The notes under the pieces were generated by a model. The model was not told the DNA's origin. It saw only the letters and a program-made list of their open reading frames with translations, and searched no databases. Shown piece by piece: positions 55,937-64,000 of a DNA stretch of 64,000 nucleotides. The position numbers and the translations under genes are program-made. Positions within the stretch are counted from its first letter, which is position 1, and each line of letters opens with the position of its first letter. The DNA comes from FEN-1139 sp038207155 (lineage in GTDB: Bacteria; Myxococcota_A; Polyangia; Polyangiales; Polyangiaceae): the NCBI GenBank assembly GCA_038207155.1, contig JBBRAB010000008.1:1-64000 (forward strand), in the 5' to 3' direction.

Positions 55937-57367
55937 GTTGACGCAGCCGTGGCTGCGCATCTTGCCGAACTCGTCGTGCCAGTAGGTCCCGTGCAGGGCA
56001 AAGCCCTTGTGGAAGTATTGAACGAACGGCACGTCGAGCAGGCTGTACGAATCAGTGGCGTCGTCAGCTCCATCCATGGTGGCCGAGACGTGCTTGGCGT
56101 AAACCATGAACGTGCCGCGCGGTGTCGCAAAGCCGGTCTCGGGGTCCCCGAGGGCGCCGCGTCCCGTGCTCACGAGCGTGGCGTAGACGGGATGTCGACC
56201 GACGTAGGCCACCAGCGTTTGGTTGAGGATCGAGATGTCGATCCATTTGCGCTCGCCAGTGGCAAAACTCGGGTACTCCTTGCGCGCGGGGATGATCCGC
56301 AGGCCGGCGGCCGCCACCCAATCCCCACCGGCGACCTCGAGCAGCCCTCCGGGACGTGAGCGTCCCGTGAGCACCACGGGGCTACGACGCGTGACCATGC
56401 CGACGGGCGCGAGCTGCCCCGCTGCGTCGAGACGCGAGCGGGTCGCGCCATTGTCCACCCCAAACGCGGCGCTGGCGAGCGTCCCCTGCTCGTGGATCTC
56501 GATGCCAACGAGCGCGCTCTCGACGACGATCTTCAGGCGATCGAGCGCGACGATATCGTGCTCGGTCGTGACCGCGTACCAGCGCCCATCCCAGGCAAAT
56601 CGGTGAGTGAGCGCAAACCCGCTATCAGCCGCCGCTCGCCCTGAATGCGACGAGAACTCGAGGCGATGCTCGACTCCGTACGGTTTGACGATGTGACCGT
56701 GATTGCGCAGAAACTCGGGGGGCTCGCCCGGTTCACCGAGCAGCTGCGCGACGGCTGGCACCGCATCGACATGCTGCCGCTTCCAGTTGGAAAAACGCAC
56801 CGCGGGCTCCACACCCTCAAGGCGACGGATCTCTCGAGCGCTCGGGAGCTGGAAGAAAAAGTGCGGGGGGTCGTCAGCGGCTAGCGCGTACAAATACGGA
56901 AGCCCGGCGCCGCGCGTGGCGCGCTGACTGGCCGCGAGCACCATCGGATGCTTGAGGTCCTTGGTGGCTCCCTTGCCGAGACAGACGTAGCCACGCGGGT
57001 TGACGCGCGCCCAGCCCTCGGCACAACCCGCATTGCTGCCCGCCGCCTGTGCCGCCACGATTTCCCCAACGCGCAGGTAGCCGAGTCGACTCCGCTCGCG
57101 ACCGCGATCGGTGTAGATCCAGGTGCGCCAGGCCGTGCTGGCGAGCTGCTCGCCAGTCGGGACAAACGGCAGGCTGTCCTCGTTGTCGCTCGCGGCGACG
57201 GCTGAGGACTGAGGACTGACAGGCTCCGGCGCGCCGCCGGCGCCGAGTGAACCGACGCGGCGCTTGGCAACGTCTCGCACCGCGCCCCCCGGAGGCTCAC
57301 GGTGCTCCGCGCAGGCCGTCACCACGACGACCTCAAACAACAAGCAGGATAGAAGCACGAGGCGCAC
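55823..57367 (-). CDS. L,D-transpeptidase (YkuD) lipoprotein
   Basis: A GTG at 57367 starts a 514-residue protein with a lipobox (LLFEVVVVTAC). A linker (about 20-70) is followed by a large N-terminal region (about 75-375) of mixed strands, without an obvious repeat. The catalytic YkuD domain occupies about 380-512: WIDISILNQTLVAYVGRHPVYATLVSTG, TPRGTFMVYAK, the signature HGTYWHDEFGKMRSHGCVN with the nucleophile Cys, and WTDPNVPPGWHG at the end. It crosslinks peptidoglycan by 3-3 bonds or attaches lipoproteins, in the periplasm. It overlaps the YeeE second-half gene by 114 bp at its 3' end. No partner is evident. Confidence 0.92.
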   Translation of the reverse strand: MRLVLLSCLLFEVVVVTACAEHREPPGGAVRDVAKRRVGSLGAGGAPEPVSPQSSAVAASDNEDSLPFVPTGEQLASTAWRTWIYTDRGRERSRLGYLRVGEIVAAQAAGSNAGCAEGWARVNPRGYVCLGKGATKDLKHPMVLAASQRATRGAGLPYLYALAADDPPHFFFQLPSAREIRRLEGVEPAVRFSNWKRQHVDAVPAVAQLLGEPGEPPEFLRNHGHIVKPYGVEHRLEFSSHSGRAAADSGFALTHRFAWDGRWYAVTTEHDIVALDRLKIVVESALVGIEIHEQGTLASAAFGVDNGATRSRLDAAGQLAPVGMVTRRSPVVLTGRSRPGGLLEVAGGDWVAAAGLRIIPARKEYPSFATGERKWIDISILNQTLVAYVGRHPVYATLVSTGRGALGDPETGFATPRGTFMVYAKHVSATMDGADDATDSYSLLDVPFVQYFHKGFALHGTYWHDEFGKMRSHGCVNLAPKDAAWLFEWTDPNVPPGWHGVLNKDRGTVVHIHP

Positions 57368-57444
57368 GGGCCGGGGCCTAGCACGAACCCTGGCCCGAGG
57401 GGTTCTAGCGTGCCCAGAGTTCGCCTCGGCTCTATGCTCGGGCC

Positions 57445-57909
57445 GTGCGCATCCCCTCGGCTCTCTTCGGGCTCACCAAGGAAATCCTGCGGCATTTGCT
57501 GAAACGCCCGGTGGTCGGCATTGCCGCAGCCGCACGCACCGCCGATGGCCGCTGGTTGCTGGTGCGGCGTGGAGACACCGGGCAATGGGCGCTCCCGGGC
57601 GGCACCCTCGAGTGGGGTGAAGAGCTCCGCAGCGCCATTGCGCGCGAGCTCGTGGAAGAGACCGGGGTCGAGGTGCTCTCACTCGGGGAGCTGCTCGGCG
57701 TCTACTCGGCGCCGGAGCGCGACCAGCGTTTTCATGCGGTCACGATCCTGGTGACCGCCCTGGTGAGCGAGCCGAAGGCACCGCCCACCAACTCGTTGGA
57801 GGTCACCGAGGTCCGACTATTCGCCGAGGCCGACCTACCGGTGGAGCTCTCCCACGGCATGACGGAGATGCTTGAGCATGCGCGGGGTGGGAAAAACCAC
57901 TGGGAATAG
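57445..57909 (+). CDS. NUDIX hydrolase
   Basis: A GTG at 57445 opens a 154-residue protein with a complete Nudix box from residue 53: G-x5-E (Glu59), seven residues, then REL, VEETGV (67-75), the metal-binding motif of pyrophosphohydrolases. It is preceded by GQWALPGG. Strand and loop arrangement (RRPVVGIAAAARTADGRWLLV) is typical of 8-oxo-dGTP or ADP-ribose-type family members; the substrate is not predictable. The first 20 residues (ALFGLTKEILRHLL) are an amphipathic helix. The gene is 77 bp from the divergent L,D-transpeptidase start and 78 bp before a VWA-like lipoprotein gene on its own strand. Confidence 0.92.
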   Translation: MRIPSALFGLTKEILRHLLKRPVVGIAAAARTADGRWLLVRRGDTGQWALPGGTLEWGEELRSAIARELVEETGVEVLSLGELLGVYSAPERDQRFHAVTILVTALVSEPKAPPTNSLEVTEVRLFAEADLPVELSHGMTEMLEHARGGKNHWE

Positions 57910-57987
57910 CTCCCGAGGAGGCCGCCGACGTCCCGAGCTCCCGGCCGAGGGTTGAGTGAATTGCCGCCTCGTGCGACAACGTTGGCA

Positions 57988-59121
57988 ATGATCCGCTCGC
58001 TTGCCCTTTGCTTCCTGCTCAGTCTCACGACCGGATGCCACTTTTTCGGGGGAGCGCGCCTGCGTGAGGTGTCCACCGCTTCAGGCAAACCGAGCAACGT
58101 CGCCTCGGTCGTGGCCGTGATGCGCAGTGAGCTTCCGGTGACGGGTTTGCCGGCCTCCTCCTTCAAGCTGTACGAAAACGGGCAGCTGCTCGATTCGACG
58201 GCAGTCGAGCTAAAGCTGCTCGATCCGCGGATGGTCGCCTCGATGCACACCGTGCTGCTCGTGGATCTGACGCAGACCTCCGACCGCACCGAGCTGGCCA
58301 AAGGGGTGGCGACCTTCGTCAAGCGCGCGCGCATGGCGACGCCAATTTCCGTGTTTACGTTCGACGGTGGAGAGCACCTGCGTTTCCTGCTCGAGCTGGC
58401 CGTCGATCCGACGGGCAGCGGTCCCGATATGGTTGAGGGCCTGGTGAACGCCAACCCGAGTGACAAGTCCCGCAATCTGCGTGGCGCGGTCGCCGAGGGC
58501 CTGGCAGCGCTCGACGCGCGCCTCAAGCGCGATGGCAAGCCGATCGAGCTGGGCACGCTCGTGGTGTTCTCGCGCGGACCAGATCTCGCCGGACGCGTCA
58601 GCGAAGAAGAGCTCAAGCCCAAGCTCGGAGAGAGCGCTCCCCAGCTCTATTACATTGGTGTCGAGGGGGATGCGACCGACAGCACCGTGAGCACGCTCGG
58701 GCGCTCGGGGCATGTGAACTCGCAAGCAGGCTCACCGCTCCCCATCGCATTTCAGGATGCCGCCTCCGCCGTCGCCAAGCTCAGCGAGCAATACTACCTG
58801 CTCTCCTACTGCTCACCTTCACGCGCCGGTGAACGTCAGCTGCGGATCGAGGTCAGCGTGCCTGCGGCCGAAGGAGCGGACGAGCGCGACACGATTGAGA
58901 CCCACTTTGACTCGACGGGTTTCACCGCCGGCTGTAACTCGAGCCAACCGCCGCGCTTCGTGGTCGCCAAGACCGAAAAGGCCACCCCCGTTGGCGATAA
59001 ATCGGCTCCTACCACGACTCATCGCGACAACCCGAGCAGCCCCCCGGCGGGCGACGTGCCCGCGTCGGGCGGTGGCGATAGCGTCGTCCCGCCGCCTGCC
59101 AATCCTGGCTACGCCCCGTGA
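57988..59121 (+). CDS. VWA-like lipoprotein
   Basis: I choose the ATG at 57988 (MIRSLALCFLLSLTTGC, lipobox at Cys17) over an open frame starting at 57952. The 377-residue protein has a domain (about 80-270) of VWA type: HTVLLVDLTQTSDRTELAKG has a DxTxT-like variant of the MIDAS motif (D-L-T-Q-T-S), followed by ISVFTFDGGEHL and ALDARLKRDGK, TLVVFSRGPDL. The N-terminal 60 residues give a small beta domain (SELPVTGLPASSFKLYENGQLL) as in Omp-like VWA proteins. The tail (about 320-377) is Ser/Pro-rich. It ends overlapping the next gene by 4 bp (GTGA), implying a coupled pair. Function unknown. Confidence 0.85.
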   Translation: MIRSLALCFLLSLTTGCHFFGGARLREVSTASGKPSNVASVVAVMRSELPVTGLPASSFKLYENGQLLDSTAVELKLLDPRMVASMHTVLLVDLTQTSDRTELAKGVATFVKRARMATPISVFTFDGGEHLRFLLELAVDPTGSGPDMVEGLVNANPSDKSRNLRGAVAEGLAALDARLKRDGKPIELGTLVVFSRGPDLAGRVSEEELKPKLGESAPQLYYIGVEGDATDSTVSTLGRSGHVNSQAGSPLPIAFQDAASAVAKLSEQYYLLSYCSPSRAGERQLRIEVSVPAAEGADERDTIETHFDSTGFTAGCNSSQPPRFVVAKTEKATPVGDKSAPTTTHRDNPSSPPAGDVPASGGGDSVVPPPANPGYAP

Positions 59122-59495
59122 CGACGAGGCTCCAGGGCGAGGTTGAGATCGAGCTGCGCGAATATGAGCGCGTCGTTTCGCGCGGCACGCATCGTGAGAC
59201 TTGGCGCGTCCAGGTCGAAGACGAAGCGCTATCGGCCTGTGCCTGGCCGGGAGCACGGATGGAATCGCTCGATCGCCAACGCGGGGTGGTGTGGGAACGC
59301 AGTATCACCCTCTCGCTCCCTGTTGGCAGCATCGTCGAGCTGGTGATTCGTACCCCAATGACCCAGCAACGCGCCTCAGCGCTGGACCATCTGATGGGGC
59401 GAACGAGTCGTGAAGTCGAGCATCAGCGTTGTCGCCAATTTCGCGTGACCGCTAGCGGAAAGCTCGTGGCCGTCGCTCCTCAGACGCGTCGGTGA
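59118..59495 (+). CDS. Hypothetical protein coupled to the VWA lipoprotein gene
   Basis: A GTG at 59118 overlaps the stop of the VWA gene by 4 bp. The 125-residue product has no signal peptide or membrane segment and is rich in charged residues and strands (EVEIELREYERVVSRG, RETWRVQVEDEAL, RSITLSLPVGSIVELVIRT). The last residues (FRVTASGKLVAVAP) repeat a strand-like pattern. It could be a small cytoplasmic beta-sheet protein. I do not recognise a family. Its 3' end overlaps the opposite MerR-like gene by 44 bp. Coupling to a lipoprotein gene suggests joint expression but not a mechanism. Confidence 0.65.
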   Translation: MTTRLQGEVEIELREYERVVSRGTHRETWRVQVEDEALSACAWPGARMESLDRQRGVVWERSITLSLPVGSIVELVIRTPMTQQRASALDHLMGRTSREVEHQRCRQFRVTASGKLVAVAPQTRR

Positions 59496-60099
59496 GATCG
59501 ACCAAACCGGGAACGAGAAGATCCGTCCAACCTGTGAGGTACTGGACGGCGTCGTAGGCGAGCTCGGGCCGAGCCGCCGCGAGACTGGCGCGCAGCTGGC
59601 GGGCTTGGTCGAGTTCAGCCGGTTCAAGCCCGCGCAGCGTGAGGATCACGATGCCCTGGGTCTTCGGCGAGGCCTCGAGAGCTCTCACGAGCGCAGAGAC
59701 GCGGTTCGTCTGGCTTCCGAGCGAGCTCAGCGCCAGAAGCTCCAGCTGCTCCGCGGCGGCGCAGATCGCGGCACTGAAGGGGCAACGCAGCGCGTGGACC
59801 TCCGTCTTTGGCCCTTTAGGCCGCCCCTCGAGCACCTTGGGCGGTTCGGCCACGCCCAGCCAGCCGATTCGCAGGGGCAGCTTTCGCAGCTCCACTGGCG
59901 CCTCGAGTCCGCAGGCGCGCAGGAATCGAATCACCTCCAGGCGCCGAAATCGCAGATGGCCCCCCGGAGTGCGACGCCCCTTGAGCAACTCACGTCGCTC
60001 CCAGTTGTGGACACTCTTGAGGTCCACGCCCAGCAAACGCGACAAATCACCAGCGGTGAGCTCACCGGCAGCGTCAGGAAGATCGGAAAACCGCGGCAT
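59452..60099 (-). CDS. MerR-like winged-helix DNA-binding protein
   Basis: The ATG at 60099 (a TTG two codons upstream is possible) gives 215 residues. Residues about 12-65 hold a helix-turn-helix of MerR/excisionase type: ELTAGDLSRLLGVDLKSVHNWE, RRELLKGRRTPGGHLRFRRLEVIRFL. The GGHLRFRR motif is that of the wing in MerR-like DNA binders. The rest (about 75-215) contains LPLRIGWLGVAE, LRCPFSAAICAAAEQLELLALSSLG and an IVILTLRGLEPAELDQARQL stretch resembling the receiver-like fold of response regulators without their phospho-acceptor Asp. Target genes unknown; its divergent neighbour, the RR-EAL gene, is a candidate. Confidence 0.82.
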   Translation of the reverse strand: MPRFSDLPDAAGELTAGDLSRLLGVDLKSVHNWERRELLKGRRTPGGHLRFRRLEVIRFLRACGLEAPVELRKLPLRIGWLGVAEPPKVLEGRPKGPKTEVHALRCPFSAAICAAAEQLELLALSSLGSQTNRVSALVRALEASPKTQGIVILTLRGLEPAELDQARQLRASLAAARPELAYDAVQYLTGWTDLLVPGLVDLTDASEERRPRAFR

Positions 60100-60262
60100 A
60101 CCCAAGACGCAGAGTGACCACAGCTGCCCCGGCTGCGCATCACCCCCAGGGGTGGTCCGGGCGCTGAAAATGGGGTGGAACTCGCCCGGAGCGAAGGGGC
60201 CCTTTGATTTTCCAGCGGAGGGATGGACTCAAGTCTCCGAGCCCTTGGCCGTTGTGACCCGC

Positions 60263-61570
60263 ATGAAGCCGAACTCAACCTACCCCCAGGCGGCGCCCCC
60301 CACCGAGGGACGCTCGGCGGGAGAGGCGCCCTCGGCCGCCCACCTCAAGACCGCGGTCGGAGGCAGCCTCATTCCCCTGCGCGACGCTGCCTCGCTGTCT
60401 TCGGAGGAAATCGCCAAACCACGGCACATCCTGCTCGTCGATGATGACCCGTCGATCCTGCGGGGTCTCAGCCGAGTGCTCAGGTCACGCGGCTACCTGA
60501 TTTCAACCGCCAACAACGGGACCGAAGCGGTCGCCTTGGTTGGAAAAAACGATTTTGACGCGATCTTAACCGACATTGCGATGCCGGGTATGGATGGCAT
60601 CACGCTGCTCCGTGAAGTGCGCACCCACGATCTCCACGTGCCGGTGATTCTCGTGACGGGCGAGCCCGCGGTCGATACCGCTGTTCAGGCCCTGGAATAC
60701 GGCGCACTTCACTACTTGACCAAGCCCGTCCCGCTGGACGCCCTTGAGCGAGCGCTCGACAAAGCGGTGCAGCTGCATCGCATGGCGCGACTTCGCCAAA
60801 GGGCGGCTGAATTGCTCGGTCAGACCACGACCCATGCGGCAGATCGGGCGGGGCTGGAAGTCAGCTTTCGCCGCTGCATCGACACACTGTGGATGGCGAT
60901 GCATCCCATCGTCGACGTCAAGAGCAAGACCATTTTCGGGTTTGAAGCCCTGCTCCGGAGTAATGAACCGAGCCTCCCGCACCCCGGTGCGGTGCTCGAC
61001 GCCGCCGAGCGGCTCGGACAGCTCGATCAGCTCGGACGTATCATTCGCGATCGCGCCGCCACCCCCGTGCTGGAGCAGAGTCGCCCCGAGCAGTTGTTCG
61101 TCAACCTTCATGTGACCGATCTGCTCGACCCCCACCTCCTGTCGCCCGAGTCGCAGCTCGCACGCATCGCTCCGCAAGTGATCCTTGAGATCACCGAACG
61201 CGCGTCGCTCGACAAGGTGCCTGACGTGCGCCAGAGAATCGCAATCTTGCGCGAGCTCGGCTATCGAATCGCCGTCGATGACCTCGGCGCCGGCTACGCC
61301 GGACTCACGAGTTTTGCGCTACTTGAGCCTGATTTCGTCAAGCTCGACATGACGCTCATTCGCGGCATTGACTCCAACACCACCAAGCAGAAGGTGGTGC
61401 GCTCAATGGCCTCCCTCTGTCGCGAGATGGGCATGCACGTGGTCGCCGAAGGGGTGGAAACCCCTGAGGAATACCAAACCCTGGTGGAGCTCGATTGCGA
61501 ACTGCTTCAGGGCTTCCTCTTCGCCAAGCCCGGCCGGCCCTTCCCGGAGGCAGTGTGGCCGACGGAATGA
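60263..61570 (+). CDS. Response regulator with EAL (c-di-GMP phosphodiesterase) domain
   Basis: I take the ATG at 60263; GTG at 60254 is an alternative, and the longer frame to 59639 is antisense to the MerR-like gene. The 435-residue protein has a receiver at about 52-170 (ILLVDDDPSILRG, phospho-Asp in AILTDIAMPGMDG, YLTKPVPL) and an EAL domain (about 200-430). The catalytic residues are in place: FGFEALLRS, NLHVTDLL, ILEITERASL, VDDLGAGYAGLTSF, FVKLDMTLI, VVAEGVETPEEYQ. It should hydrolyse cyclic di-GMP to pGpG, with activity set by phosphorylation. Its stop overlaps the GGDEF gene start (ATGA), so synthesis and breakdown enzymes are made together. Confidence 0.93.
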   Translation: MKPNSTYPQAAPPTEGRSAGEAPSAAHLKTAVGGSLIPLRDAASLSSEEIAKPRHILLVDDDPSILRGLSRVLRSRGYLISTANNGTEAVALVGKNDFDAILTDIAMPGMDGITLLREVRTHDLHVPVILVTGEPAVDTAVQALEYGALHYLTKPVPLDALERALDKAVQLHRMARLRQRAAELLGQTTTHAADRAGLEVSFRRCIDTLWMAMHPIVDVKSKTIFGFEALLRSNEPSLPHPGAVLDAAERLGQLDQLGRIIRDRAATPVLEQSRPEQLFVNLHVTDLLDPHLLSPESQLARIAPQVILEITERASLDKVPDVRQRIAILRELGYRIAVDDLGAGYAGLTSFALLEPDFVKLDMTLIRGIDSNTTKQKVVRSMASLCREMGMHVVAEGVETPEEYQTLVELDCELLQGFLFAKPGRPFPEAVWPTE

Positions 61571-62631
61571 ATCCCTCCGAGCGACGAGTCCAGTCCGTCG
61601 GTGGCACCGGCGCACGCGAGCCCGCTCCCCCCCCACCGCAGGAAGCCAACCACGAGCTCACGCTTGGTGGTCACCCCGCGGATCACCTGCGCGCCGTCTA
61701 CTTGCTGACGAGCGAGTTCAACGAGGATGAGCCGAATACGGTCGTCACCTCGCCGCCGGGTGCCGAGGCGCATAATCAGAACCCCGATTTTCTGTCAGAG
61801 CCCGTCGATCGCCCGATTTTGTTGCGACTTGACGGCGTGGAAGCGGGCGAGGTCGTTTCCCTTCGCAGCTTCCCCTGCGACATCGGTCGACACCCGAACT
61901 GTGGACTCATCCTCGACGACGCTGGCGTCAGCCGTCGCCATGCGCAGCTAGTGGCCGATGAGGACGACCTCTTCCTGGTCGATCTCGGGTCTCGCAATGG
62001 CACCTTCATCGAAGGGGTCCGGATCGATCGCGCCCCCCTCAAGGACGGCTGCCTGATCCAGATCGGTCTGCACGTCGGGTTCCGCTACACGCTCGTGGAC
62101 GCGCGCCAAGAAACCCTGCTGCGCGACCTGTACCGTTCCAGCACGCGCGACGCACTCACTGGCCTTTACAACCGGCGTCATTTCGACGATCGCCTCCGGA
62201 GTGAGATCGCCTACGCCTTGCGCCACAAGGCAGATCTCGGAGTTCTGCTGGTCGATATCGATTTTTTCAAGCGCATCAATGACACCTACGGTCATGCCGG
62301 AGGCGATGCGGCGCTGCGTCAGATCTCCAAGACCCTGGCGCAACAGCTGCGCACCGAAGACATCATCGCGCGGGTCGGCGGGGAAGAGTTCGCCGTGCTA
62401 CTTCGCGGGACCGACGCTGGAGGAGCCGCTCGCCTCGGGGAGCGCCTACGCGCGGCGGTTGAGACGAACCCCATCATGTACGAGAACCACTCGATCCCGC
62501 TGACGATCAGCGTGGGCTGCGCCTCGTTCACCGAACTCGAAGAAGTCGACGCTGCTCGCCTCTTCAAGCTGGCCGATGATCGGCTGTATCAGGCCAAGCG
62601 CAGCGGTCGCAATCGAGTCGTTCAGCGCTAA
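61567..62631 (+). CDS. FHA-GGDEF diguanylate cyclase
   Basis: The ATG at 61567 overlaps the preceding stop by 4 bp. The 354-residue protein has a disordered N-terminus, an FHA domain at about 90-170 (FPCDIGRHPNCGLIL, VSRRHAQLVAD, GSRNGTFIEGVRI) and a GGDEF domain at about 190-354. The active site is GGEEF (271-275) and the inhibitory site RTED (262-265) lies exactly five residues before it, so feedback inhibition by c-di-GMP is predicted. FHA domains bind phosphothreonine, so a Ser/Thr kinase may control this cyclase. It makes c-di-GMP, opposing the EAL protein. It overlaps the EVE gene by 4 bp at the 3' ends. Confidence 0.94.
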   Translation: MNPSERRVQSVGGTGAREPAPPPPQEANHELTLGGHPADHLRAVYLLTSEFNEDEPNTVVTSPPGAEAHNQNPDFLSEPVDRPILLRLDGVEAGEVVSLRSFPCDIGRHPNCGLILDDAGVSRRHAQLVADEDDLFLVDLGSRNGTFIEGVRIDRAPLKDGCLIQIGLHVGFRYTLVDARQETLLRDLYRSSTRDALTGLYNRRHFDDRLRSEIAYALRHKADLGVLLVDIDFFKRINDTYGHAGGDAALRQISKTLAQQLRTEDIIARVGGEEFAVLLRGTDAGGAARLGERLRAAVETNPIMYENHSIPLTISVGCASFTELEEVDAARLFKLADDRLYQAKRSGRNRVVQR

Positions 62632-63116
62632 CCGCCCGGTTTTCGGCGACCCTGTTTCACCCGCAGCGGCTGCCCCGCGAGCTCCTCGAGCGCCGTGAGC
62701 TGCTCGGGCGTCACGGGCATCACACTGAGCCGCGAGTGACGAACCAGGGCCAGCTCGGCGAGGCGAGAATCCGCCTTGATCTCGGCCAAGGGGAGCGGTC
62801 GCCGCAATGCAAAGCGCGGCACCACGTCAACCACGCTGAACGTCTCTGCGCCCGGCTCAGGCCGCGCAGCGCTGGTGACCTCGGCGACGCCGACCAAGGC
62901 GGGAGATTTCCCAGAATGGTAAAAGAGCCACAGATCCCCCGGCCTTGCGGCCCTGATGCAGTTGCGCGCCTGGTAGTTGCGCACGCCGTCCCAAGAGCTG
63001 CGCCCTTCACGCACGAGCCGCTCAAAGGAGTAGGTCTCTGGTTCACTCTTGGCGAGCCAGAGCTGAGTGCTCACGAGGACGGGGGCGGGAACCTGCGGTT
63101 TTTTTGCGGCGGCCAT
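62628..63116 (-). CDS. EVE-domain (PUA-like) protein
   Basis: The 162-residue protein carries the EVE domain at about 18-150: QLWLAKSEPETYSFERL, WDGVRNYQARNCIRAARPGDLWLFYHSGK, PALVGVAEVTSAARP, VDVVPRFALRRPLPLAEIK and HSRLSVMPVTPEQ. EVE/PUA-like domains bind modified nucleobases in DNA or RNA; the eukaryotic relative is thymocyte nuclear protein 1. The N-terminal 15 residues are Lys/Ala/Pro and probably disordered, and the C-terminus is basic (RVKQGRRKPGG). In many bacteria it accompanies restriction or repair genes; none is present here, so it may be a stand-alone housekeeping protein. Confidence 0.93.
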   Translation of the reverse strand: MAAAKKPQVPAPVLVSTQLWLAKSEPETYSFERLVREGRSSWDGVRNYQARNCIRAARPGDLWLFYHSGKSPALVGVAEVTSAARPEPGAETFSVVDVVPRFALRRPLPLAEIKADSRLAELALVRHSRLSVMPVTPEQLTALEELAGQPLRVKQGRRKPGG

Positions 63117-63175
63117 GCGGGACCATGCTCGACTGAGTCGGCTCTGTAGCGCGCGTGCCGGCAGTCCGTAAGTGC

Positions 63176-64000
63176 TCAGTCGCGCTTCTGATCCGGCAGC
63201 TCAAGCACGAGAGGGCAATGATCACTCAGGTGGCGACTGGCCGCAGGGCTGGCGCCACTTCGAGATTCGCAGGCATTGAGCCGACAGACGCCAAAGGACT
63301 GCGAGCGGAGCCCGGCGGGCAACTCGAGCATGCTGCGAGTCGCCACGAAGTGGTCGAGAAGGCCCGGTCGGCGCTGGTAGTAATGCGTGCACGGGGGCTC
63401 AGCCGGAACGCGACGCGTGGACGGTTCCGCGGCAAGCAGGGTCCGGTCGAGCTCGGCCGCCTCGGCGGAGCTCCCGACCACCGGCAAGCAGTCCTCGCAA
63501 CCCATCGTGTTGAAATCCCCGAGAAAAACCACGTCTCCGTCGCTTCGGCGTTCCGCAACGCGCCGCGCGATCCCCGCAAACGACTCGAGTGACCGTTTCC
63601 GCAAGGTCAGATCGTTTTCGGTCGCGCCGCTCTTCAGGTGCAGCGAGACGAAATGGGCGTCCAGCCCGCCCGGAAACGTGAGATCGACGCCGAGCCCCGG
63701 ACGCAGCTGCCCGGTACAAGCGTCGCCCTTCGGGTTGATGCTGCCGTGGACCTCGAAGTGCTGTGCCGAGACGCGCGTCGTATCGACGAGCCATCCCACA
63801 TGCTGGCCTGGGTTGAGCGGACAGTCGTCGAGCTCCGCCCGGTGACGCCCTCCGGTCTGGGCGTCGAGGCGCTGGGTGAGCAGCGCCAAGGCGTCACGCC
63901 CATGGCTGCTGATCTTGATTTCCTGAAGCGCGAGCGCGTCCAGGTTCAACCACGCGAGCACGCACGAGAGCCACTCCACGTCCGTGGCCATCGAAGGCCG
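63176..64000 (-). CDS. Endonuclease/exonuclease/phosphatase family protein, N-terminus beyond window
   Basis: The coding frame is open to the right edge. The visible 271 residues from an ATG at 63991 have the metal-dependent EEP fold: LNLDALALQEIKI (catalytic Glu), WLVDTTRVS, DAHFVSLHLKSGA, GDVVFLGDFNTMGCED (the GDFN motif with its Asp and Asn), and the C-terminal LSDHCPLVLEL (Asp-His). The ATG may be internal since family members usually have a leading DNASE-like strand with the first Asn; the N-terminal strand is missing here. It is a hydrolase of phosphodiesters; substrate unknown. No signal peptide is visible because the start is cut off. Confidence 0.88.
   Translation of the reverse strand, partial: RPSMATDVEWLSCVLAWLNLDALALQEIKISSHGRDALALLTQRLDAQTGGRHRAELDDCPLNPGQHVGWLVDTTRVSAQHFEVHGSINPKGDACTGQLRPGLGVDLTFPGGLDAHFVSLHLKSGATENDLTLRKRSLESFAGIARRVAERRSDGDVVFLGDFNTMGCEDCLPVVGSSAEAAELDRTLLAAEPSTRRVPAEPPCTHYYQRRPGLLDHFVATRSMLELPAGLRSQSFGVCRLNACESRSGASPAASRHLSDHCPLVLELPDQKRD

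Overview
The window looks like part of a myxobacterial (Myxococcota, probably Polyangia/Sorangiineae-type) chromosome. This rests on very high GC, many Gly/Thr/Ala-rich lipoproteins, three Ser/Thr protein kinases of different design, PEGA and TSP3-repeat outer-membrane proteins, a C-terminal MYXO-CTERM-like anchor, and a type III glutamine synthetase. I found no rRNA, tRNA, IS element, prophage or CRISPR array.

Layout. 1-2.4 kb is a decayed, repeat-rich patch: a 13-bp tandem array cut by the window edge, an HNH-endonuclease relic carrying two minisatellites, and a YD-repeat fragment. 2.5-10 kb (minus strand) encodes a surface lipoprotein group: a small Gly/Thr-rich lipoprotein, a HEAT-repeat lipoprotein that reads like the N-terminal module of animal large lipid transfer proteins (vitellogenin type), and 21 bp upstream of it a ~1,600-residue lipoprotein with TSP3-like, C-type-lectin-like, Cys-rich and beta-rich regions, interrupted by one base. 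10-21 kb is envelope territory: Cys-rich lipoproteins, three beta-barrels (one OprB-like porin), a cytochrome b561-type protein, a zinc-ribbon Ser/Thr kinase and a 30-cysteine lipoprotein. 21-28.5 kb holds housekeeping and regulatory genes: Mrp ATPase, an S1-domain protein, an ECF sigma factor with a coupled membrane protein, a 52-residue basic protein before rpsT, and a second kinase.

28.6-38.2 kb holds a PEGA-domain barrel, an M20 peptidase, a HAD phosphatase, GlnN, and a hybrid histidine kinase overlapping a UbiB/ABC1 kinase. 38.3-45.5 kb has two different GH9 cellulase-type enzymes (one MYXO-CTERM anchored, one lipoprotein) flanking two small heat-shock proteins and a wrecked hemerythrin-PAS gene. 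45.6-55 kb has a B12-binding radical SAM protein, a VOC protein, a SNF2 helicase, a third kinase, a YhhQ transporter, and an aminotransferase coupled to a Rieske protein. 54.9-64 kb has a YeeE/YedE sulfur-transport pair behind a palindrome, an L,D-transpeptidase, a NUDIX hydrolase, a VWA-like lipoprotein pair, a MerR-like regulator, a coupled EAL/GGDEF c-di-GMP pair, an EVE-domain protein and an endonuclease/exonuclease/phosphatase gene running off the right edge.

Genes are tightly packed. Several convergent neighbours overlap at their 3' ends (4 to 114 bp), while others are separated by strong hairpins that could terminate transcription from both sides. The most unusual content is the lectin/lipid-transfer-like lipoprotein operon at 3.2-9.9 kb. 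All functions were read from the sequence and family knowledge; no database search was run.
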